A stretch of 64,000 nucleotides of DNA, taken from assembly GCA_965116565.1 (NCBI GenBank), contig OZ220699.1, positions 1,612,001-1,676,000 of the forward strand, in the 5' to 3' direction. The notes below the pieces were generated by a model. That model saw only the letters and a list, made by a program, of their open reading frames with translations. It ran no database searches and was not told the origin of the DNA. Source of the stretch: Bin87 sp965116565 (GTDB lineage: Bacteria; Chloroflexota; Dehalococcoidia; Lucifugimonadales; UBA3495). How positions within the stretch are numbered: position 1 is the first letter of the stretch; the number at the start of each line of letters is the position of its first letter. Both the position numbers and the translations under genes were made by a program. Of this stretch, positions 61,101 through 64,000 are shown piece by piece.

Positions 61101-64000
61101 AGGTCAATGTCGTCCGACTCGGCCACGATTTTTCGAAGGGACGGTACGTTGGTCCAGCCGCTGGCAAGGTTCACCGCGGCCTGGGCGTCCACCACGCCAA
61201 AGCCGTACTCGTGGTTGAAATTGTATGTTCCGGCGCCTCCGTATTTCGTTGCGCCGGTCTCCCAACCGGAGTTGGAGGCGTCATTCTTGCGGGCAGAGGC
61301 GGCCAGGATGAGCTTCACGTCGCGCCAGGTGAGGGTATCGTTAGCTTTCCGGATCAGCGCCACCACGCCGGATACGATGGGCGCGGCCGCGCTGGTACCG
61401 CCGAAACCCTTGGTGTACCGGTTGCTGTTGGTGGTGGTGGTGATGCCCGGGGTCCCGCTGCCGTCTGAAGGCGCGCACACCCACAGGTTCGCGCCCATTT
61501 CCGAGTAATAGGTGCGCACACCATCACTGCTCACCGCGCATACGGCCGTAACGGCGTGGAAGTTGTTGCGCTCGTCCAGGGTGGAATAGTCTCCCATTCG
61601 CGCGCCGTTGCCGGCCGACCATACGAAGACGACGCCCTTCCCTCCGTAGCCCGATGTGACGGCGTTTTCAACGGCTTCCTCCCACAAGCTGGTCACGGAC
61701 TCCGGCGACCCATCATTGCCGTGTCCCCAGCTGTTGTTGGACACCGCCGTGGTATGCGCATTCAGTGACACGGCTTCAATCTCGTCGTCAAGTGTGCCTG
61801 TGGCGAGCAGGTTGTAGCCATAGAGCGTGGCCTGCGGGGCAACGCCGCGCACACCGATGCTGTTGTTTTCAGCAGCGATGATGCCGGCAACCGCGGTCCC
61901 GTGTGTTCGGAATGGATGGTAAACGCCGCCCTGGCCGACGAAGTCGCGATTCTTCGATGTGTCAATGTTGTTGGTCAGGTCCTCGTGCTGGTGGTCCATC
62001 CCGTCGTCGACCACCGCCACCGTGATTCCTGCTCCCAGGTTGCCGCCGCTCCAGACCCGCTCGACGTTGATGTCCTCGGTGGAGCCGGATCCAAACAGCC
62101 CGTCATCCTGCAGGTGCCATTGGCAGCCGTACCAGGTATCGGCGATTCCGCCTCCGGAGACATCCTCGCAGGCTTCGACCAGATTGGAGAACCCGAAATC
62201 CTCCATGGCCAGGACGGTGTATTTCCCGGTGCTGCCGCCGTCGCCGGTCACTTTCAGGTAGTAAGTGCCGGCATCGAGTTTGTGGGCGATGCCAAAACTG
62301 ACAATCCGCTTGAAATGGCCGGCGAAATCGATGGTGAAGTCTGGGTCAACAGCGGTTTCGCTGGCGTCCAGAAGCTCGGCGTCCACGTCGGTTCCTGAGG
62401 TGTTGGGCGCGGCCCAGATCTGTACGTAGGTTGTATCGTCCACGGTGATGCTGAAATAGTCGGCGTCGCCGGTGGAGGTAATGTTGCCGCCGACCGCGTC
62501 ATCCAGTGTGATTGCCTGCGCATCACCCGCCGTGCTGCCTGGGTTTCCGGCATCGGTGGCGTAAACCTGATACCAGCCCGAGGTTATCCCCCGATGGCTG
62601 CTGACCTGGAGTTCGTAGGCGCCCGCGTCAAGCGTATGGTGGATCACGAAGCCCTTGACTTTGGGCGGGAGGTTGCCATCGTTGTTTTGAACGAGAACGG
62701 ACCCGCGTTCGTTCAACAGCCGGGCGGTCAGGTCCGGTGCGCCGAAACCCCGTATGATCACGTTCGTGCGTTCCGTCAACTCCAGATCGTAGGAGTCCGT
62801 TTCGTTGGGCGGATTAATTGATCCGCTGACGCTGCCGCCCAGCGTCAGAGTGTTGGGGTCAACGGGATCGGTGGTTTCGGGCGCGGCCTTGATTCGGAGG
62901 ACATACTCCCCGATTGCCGAGCCTTGCCCGATCACCCTTATATAGTAGGTGCCCGCTTCAAGGGTGCGGCGGATGAGGAAGTTATCCGGGTTGGTCAACT
63001 CGGCGCTGCTGCCGACGGAGATGATGGTATTGCCGTCGCCATCGAACAGCGTGCCCTGGGTGTCCAGATCGCCCTCAGTGAAGATCTCGAACTCCATTGG
63101 GTCGGGAGCCTGCTCGTCGGTGATCACCATTTCGAAGTAGTCCCAGTCGGCCGAATGGCTATAACCATCAAAAATCACGCCGTCATCTATTCTGCCCCAG
63201 AAATAGTTGCTGCCCATGGGATCGAGTTCGCCTGACGACGTGGTTGCCAGGGTGATTGCCCTGGCGTGGTCCCGGTTATGACCGGGATCCACCGGCGTCG
63301 CGCTCATCGTCGCCGACCACGGCCCCTCGATGTCCAATTCCACAGCCCGCACCCGCACGTCGTACTCGGTGTCGTTGTCCAGCCCGGTGATTCCGTCCAG
63401 CAGCAGGCCATCGACGCTCGCATCCGTCACCTCCGTCCATTGGTCGTCGGATTTGTCGGTGGCGTCGGTCGCAATGTGCCGCAGGTCATAGGTGGTGTCG
63501 GTATCCACCAGCGTCGTCGGGGCATTCCAGGTTACCGCCAGGGCCTTGTCGTCGCCGCGCACCGCGGACAGGGTCGCCCTGGTTACCTCCGATAGCTCAG
63601 GCGTACCCCTAACCGTTGCCGACCACGCGCCGTCGCCCTCCGCGTTGACGGCCCGCACCTGCACGTCGTACTCCGTGCCGTTGGTGAGGCCGTCCAGCCC
63701 GTAACGCAGTTCACCGTCGCCGGTGGTCCATACGTCTTGTGTTACCGTCCATCGGCTGTCCGCTTTGTCCGTTGCGTCAGTCTCGATGTACCGCGCGTCG
63801 TAGGCGGTGATGGTCGAGCCGCCGTTGCCTGATGGGGCTGACCATTTCACCAGCAACCAGCCGGCCCGGGGCGTTACCGTGTCGATGGTCGGCGCGCCCG
63901 GCACCGTCGCCTGCGCCCGGGCATTCATCGGGAGCAGCAGGCTCAGGAGACCCAGCAGGGCCAACCCCGCTGCCAGCAACCGCGCCGCAGAGAGCCCTAG
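49184..64000 (-). CDS. Giant secreted kexin/subtilisin-like protease with FN3, Calx-beta and 29 cadherin-like repeats (5-prime end open)
   Basis: More than 4,930 codons. The frame stays open to the right edge, so the start may lie outside; numbering here uses the TTG at 63979. A hydrophobic export signal ends near NARA (about 22). Order: two FN3 domains (24-230), three PPC-like beta domains (about 235-600), a peptidase S8 domain with Asp658 (VVDDG), His693 (RTHGTAVAG), Asn791 (SAGNG) and Ser863 (GGTSAAAP), a proprotein-convertase P domain (about 960-1080), three FN3 (about 1081-1385), four Calx-beta (about 1390-1900) and 29 cadherin-like repeats of about 104 aa. All catalytic residues are present. 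There is no LPXTG, C-terminal membrane segment or type 9 secretion domain; the last residues are VTVTVVNLTD. Probably a surface or extracellular protease with a long adhesive stalk. Confidence 0.92.
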   Translation of the reverse strand, partial: LGLSAARLLAAGLALLGLLSLLLPMNARAQATVPGAPTIDTVTPRAGWLLVKWSAPSGNGGSTITAYDARYIETDATDKADSRWTVTQDVWTTGDGELRYGLDGLTNGTEYDVQVRAVNAEGDGAWSATVRGTPELSEVTRATLSAVRGDDKALAVTWNAPTTLVDTDTTYDLRHIATDATDKSDDQWTEVTDASVDGLLLDGITGLDNDTEYDVRVRAVELDIEGPWSATMSATPVDPGHNRDHARAITLATTSSGELDPMGSNYFWGRIDDGVIFDGYSHSADWDYFEMVITDEQAPDPMEFEIFTEGDLDTQGTLFDGDGNTIISVGSSAELTNPDNFLIRRTLEAGTYYIRVIGQGSAIGEYVLRIKAAPETTDPVDPNTLTLGGSVSGSINPPNETDSYDLELTERTNVIIRGFGAPDLTARLLNERGSVLVQNNDGNLPPKVKGFVIHHTLDAGAYELQVSSHRGITSGWYQVYATDAGNPGSTAGDAQAITLDDAVGGNITSTGDADYFSITVDDTTYVQIWAAPNTSGTDVDAELLDASETAVDPDFTIDFAGHFKRIVSFGIAHKLDAGTYYLKVTGDGGSTGKYTVLAMEDFGFSNLVEACEDVSGGGIADTWYGCQWHLQDDGLFGSGSTEDINVERVWSGGNLGAGITVAVVDDGMDHQHEDLTNNIDTSKNRDFVGQGGVYHPFRTHGTAVAGIIAAENNSIGVRGVAPQATLYGYNLLATGTLDDEIEAVSLNAHTTAVSNNSWGHGNDGSPESVTSLWEEAVENAVTSGYGGKGVVFVWSAGNGARMGDYSTLDERNNFHAVTAVCAVSSDGVRTYYSEMGANLWVCAPSDGSGTPGITTTTNSNRYTKGFGGTSAAAPIVSGVVALIRKANDTLTWRDVKLILAASARKNDASNSGWETGATKYGGAGTYNFNHEYGFGVVDAQAAVNLASGWTNVPSLRKIVAESDDIDLNIPDATTTDPGTTVSSELTLDGDVEFIEYVHVNAEVRHHSFRDLEVELESPTGRVSKLSPYFDQSEFGQEIPFAVVGHPLRLGSARHLGESPAGKWTLRVTDHISGVAGSLESWNIEVFGHGTKPAAPGIDEAQPASGGFTVAWATPPDPGKSPITQYQVHYIRNDAADKSDGEWTSVTTGSSARQYTTSGLDGEIEYDVRVRAVSAEGGGEWSETVQVTTASPDAPTITSVTSLGEQTLVVTWTAPTNPSLGTVTSYDLRHKFTTFGDWTEVDSIWTSTSGGPLEHTLIPTVYLGSGRSHDVQLRAVVGSTEHPWSASHAVITVPAPPVITSISTDPSGGKMTVQWATAISARQHPVTSHDLRYIESSEDETVDANWAVEIDVPSDRHGYTIVGLNNWVQYDVQVRGWNAGGPGPWSETETGTPSNTSARVTLQWDDTSVDVNEDGGLVTLTAVATTDRDEALPSDFSFDATVTTDDDTATDPADYVPPTGATLTFEQSDFERVLIGGSYRYRATRDFNITIVSDTVDETDEKFTATLDYSETGATNLLGGNSVATVTIKDDEQVPVTLGWNPATVSVNEGSSAVRLNATATTTSDQRPEAGFSFDATVATSPVTADATDDYTHVSSTLTFSQVDFRSATVDGNRRYRATKSVSVPIVNDTDDERDETFTVTVDYVDPNPLHLQGGSSAATVTIVDNDLPTVSIAAIGASAAEDATLQFRLTREGVADDALTVNVRVSETRQMLASGQPTTATFLAGESTTTLVVVLDDDTKDEDNSTVTATLRSGTGYVLGTNTSAQATARDNDHVPVTLSWDPDAITVADGAGTVTLRGVATTTKDKQPESGFSFVAEVTFADGTADSGDYSAQTQRQTFRQSDFIRRGQTYRATGEFTAYIATGDGSEDDETFTATLAYVGSDPLPPHLQGGSATATVTITVIDDNVAPVFDDGTSTTRSIHENSGPGTAVGAPVAATDLNDDPLTYSIDSQQGGPYTVDDTTGQLRLGAGAALDYERRTTQRVNLRVVDPDGLSDTIAVQIEIANVNEPPVISGNPTPEWQENRTGNVARYTASDPERDSVDWTVAGTDAGFFSMNSQGYLTFNDPPDFEASRGSTYELTVVATDANGNPAELDITVTVTNVNEPPTVQGRTELALSENDDTFDETYYATDPEGSSTTFTWSVSGTDRGDFTINRETGVLTFHATPDYERPADSNRDNEYLAQVRASDGQYTGTLDVTVTVTDVNEPPEFNSSSLGKTSFSYAENGTAALYTYLATDPERAAITWSVSGTDHDDFNISQTGVLTFAEIPDFEMPDDADEDNEYLVTVEARDTAFNYARLDVTVTVTNSTGAEEPTITTTSNPSPYRENGAGAVYTFRARDPQGRAVVWSLTGADSHAFEISSGGVLTFVSPPDFESPTDFNRDNVYQITVVVTDDQGLTDSVAVTVTVTNDAEGVEPTISSRSPPSTYPENRTSTVYTFSASDPQRQTLTWTLEGDDRGDFTLTRDSSGRGVLSFVSPPNFEAPVDSDGQNDYNLTVIATDPDFHADRLSFTITVTDVNEGPEVTGGGDTFTTQENRNWPGATFTASDPEGGNVTHWNLGGSDSGDFTITHDTVSGGGRIAFRNTPDHERPDDADRDNVYQVEIQPYDGRYYGSHHVTVTVGDVAEITGPSVLNRDENFVGTLATYAATGGGDLTVDPTWRLAGADTGDFTISAEGAVSFRNTPDHERPYDSNRDNEYLFTVQATDGRYHDSYDVAVTVTPVNEPPAITTTSASATTMTHPENRTSRLYTYRATDPEGATIAWTLGGVDAHFFTIDERGQLYFSTSNPPDFEARAVSGQGHVYNVTVQAGDGAHTASLPIAVTVTDVNEGPVVSGTSSFTIRENQSLSGAVYSARDPEGEYVTRWSVGGRDAGDFFITQGGTLYFRTPPDFERPADSNRDNVYEVIIQPYDGRNTGSYAVTITVTDVNEPPEFRSGSRTYFTQPENRTTRLYTYSATDPERGAVTWTVGGTDGSHFVIDERGQFSFREESPPDFDAPGDFGSNNIYNVNIEATDPEANTARLPVIVIVNEVNEGPVITRQSSLLGNPPGTVSENHPTTQALARYTARDPERPTVSITQWSTSGPDAGDFVMNALGELRFKLSPDYERPADSNRDNIYQVTIRASDGRNTGTLEELQVIAVTDVNEPPVITTTGRTAFTQTENRNTALYTFRATDPERGAITWNPAGIDGHAFTIDEQGRLSFTNPPDFESPTDAGRDNVYNVTIQARDEAFRTATLDVTVTVTNHNEGVQPTISTRNPPATYQENRTATVYTFRASDPQRGTIIWSLGGIDSGDFSISESGALTFNSPPDFENPADADRNNVYELTVIVTDPQGYTDRVSFTITVTNHNEGVEPTISSRRPPTTYQENRTTTVYTFSASDPQRQAIAWSLDGTDRGAFTITTDSSGRGVLTFATPPDFENPSDLDRQNDYELAVIAADTDGNRDRVDFTITVTDVNEVPTITVAGTVTTTVPENYADTAVLARYTARDPENPGSAIYSWSTAGWDNGDFVINALGELRFRVSPDYERPADANRDNVYEVIIRASDGRSYGTLADALTVTVTNLNEPPVITTRSRTEFTVRENSTAVVYTYRATDQDQDERIRWSVEGADGGDFAIYNGMLTFRLLPDLEQPVDADEDNVYEITVVASDNLGLRDTIPATITVTDQSEGPIIAGTTSFTVVENYDIAQALGTYTATDAKDGRRVYPQWSLSGRDVSDFVIDQYSGVLSFRHTPDYDRPADSNRDNIYEVTIRGHDSRAYGYLNVVVTVTNINEGAPVVTGSTAHTVRENTTSTIYTYRAADPDLNDTIAWSTGGDDGRHFVITRDSSGRGLLAFTGPPDFENPADSDQDNVYNLEVVATDGAGLRGTLAVTVTVTALNEGPVVSGTAAFTINENQALTDNQGGYSTTYTARDPEAIGGVTTTITWSVAGRDSGDFNIDLETGTLTFRYPPNYERPADYGRDNIYELTVRAYDGRNYGAFEVAVTVLPVNEGPEITGGDSLSFRENTPATTTLHTYRATDPEGNAFTWNLGGPDASDFVITADSSGRGVLTFAAPPNFDIPTGSGTHGNEYLVTVQARDDQGNVGELPVVVTVTDQNEGAVVWGQQVISVTENRDPTLILATYSATDPENQPITHWSLSGSDSGDFLINSDGELTFLSTPDYDRPADSNRDNEYRITVRAYDGRTYGNLDVVITVSNVNEHDPVIRSGSSTTFNYREETTSVLYTYSATDQDRDDVITWSTGGTDGHLFEFNERNGLVFRNPPDYENPGDSGRGNVYDLTVVATDSQGRSTSLDVAVTVTPVDEGPEIFGTTNYTVIEGQELTGAFFTASDPEDPTIVVSNWRTSGTDRGDFTITQDGALSFRSTPDYDRPADSNRDNIYMVTVQVSDGRHYGSLEVTVTVTDQNESSPVVSGSRTLSFRENTSSTTTLYTYRATDDDRNTVFNWSVRGTDDDDFDINSAGQLTFRNPPDHERPADSNLDNIYEITIVASDGSNEGALAVTITVTEVNEGPEISGAQTLTFDENTATDLILATYSATDPENTAANITLWGTSGRDAGDFTINSDGQLTFLYPPNHERPADYNRDNVYEVSVRASDGRVYGYYEVVVTVTPVDEAPEFRTGSRDSFAYRENGTYNLYTYQATDPEGAEVAWSVGGLDASYFTISDTGVLTFSAPPNFENSLRVEGDGYDNEYEVTVQATDDNFNTARLEIKVTVTDVNEGPEIVACTDTVFDTVLDIDFDDCDEITVSENHDEPLYTYSARDPEIPDLEITRWSLSGYDSGDFTITEKGELSFRYRPDSERPADYNRDSIYEVTVRASDGRYYGSFDVVVTVEAVDEAPEFHSSSQDTFTYRENGTAALHTYRATDPEGSEVTWGLSGTDAHAFEISEAGELTFASVPDYEQPADSGRDNIYEVIVEAADDTNNTRQLEVTVTVVNLTD
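49187..58280 (-). repeat. 29 tandem cadherin-like repeats (about 313 bp each)
   Basis: Each unit has ENxT, YTYxATDPE, a W-S-x-G-G-T-D-x-x-D-F-x-I block, GxLTFxxPPDFExP, RDNxYEVTV and VTVTDVNEPP. Two sequence types tend to alternate. One has PPDFE plus a long DxxxxTARLDVTVTV end; the other has TPDYERPADSNRDNIYEV plus SDGRxYGSLxVTVTV. The resulting higher-order period is about 625 bp. Confidence 0.88.

Overview
The window is GC-rich and densely coded, mostly in minus-strand operons. Lipoprotein-type peptide transporters, a DEDDh-exonuclease/DinG fusion helicase, LigB-type dioxygenase, amidohydrolases, CaiB CoA-transferases, a dodecin and a giant cadherin-repeat protease suggest a free-living or host-associated member of the Chloroflexota (SAR202/Dehalococcoidia-like). 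That assignment is an inference from gene content; there is no marker gene such as rRNA.

Layout. 0-4 kb: the start of an 8-oxoguanine glycosylase, a DinG-type helicase and a PHP phosphoesterase in one minus operon. 4-10.6 kb: a Cys-nucleophile alpha/beta hydrolase, a Tat-exported molybdenum sulfite-oxidase-like enzyme, an ISAs1 transposase scrap, a MetE-like enzyme, a dodecin and a thioredoxin-like DUF255 protein. 10.6-20.2 kb: a catabolic neighbourhood with three amidohydrolases, a NodB-type deacetylase, a LigB-type extradiol dioxygenase, a STAS protein, an HpaB-type monooxygenase, an epimerase and an SDR. 20.3-21 kb: a methyltransferase broken by a frameshift and an amber codon. 21.2-29.7 kb: a complete oligopeptide/dipeptide ABC operon with two tandem paralogous binding proteins. 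30-34.4 kb: two overlapping genes of unknown function divergent from a copper amine oxidase. 34.5-40.4 kb: a second peptide-type transporter with two permeases and two binding proteins but no ATPase. 40.4-44.6 kb: a transposase remnant, two CoA-transferases and a small orphan protein. 44.6-48.4 kb: a zinc-type module made of a Fur/Zur regulator, palindromic operators, and one lipoprotein in which an AztD-like beta-propeller sits inside a ZnuA/AztC-type zinc-binding protein. 48.6-49.1 kb: an IS1380 transposase tail and a tRNA 3-prime-end fragment. 49.2-64 kb: one reading frame of more than 4,930 codons for a secreted subtilisin/kexin-like protease followed by FN3, Calx-beta and 29 cadherin-like repeats; its 5-prime end is still open at the window edge.

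The most interesting system is the Fur-regulated fusion of a zinc-binding protein with its presumed metallochaperone (45.2-48.35 kb). It has its own terminator and no adjacent transporter subunits. Second is the giant protease, whose cadherin repeats tend to alternate between two types. The catabolic genes (HpaB, LigB, ACMSD-like amidohydrolases, CoA-transferases, amine oxidase) and the peptide transporters fit an organotroph that takes up peptides and amines and degrades aromatic compounds.
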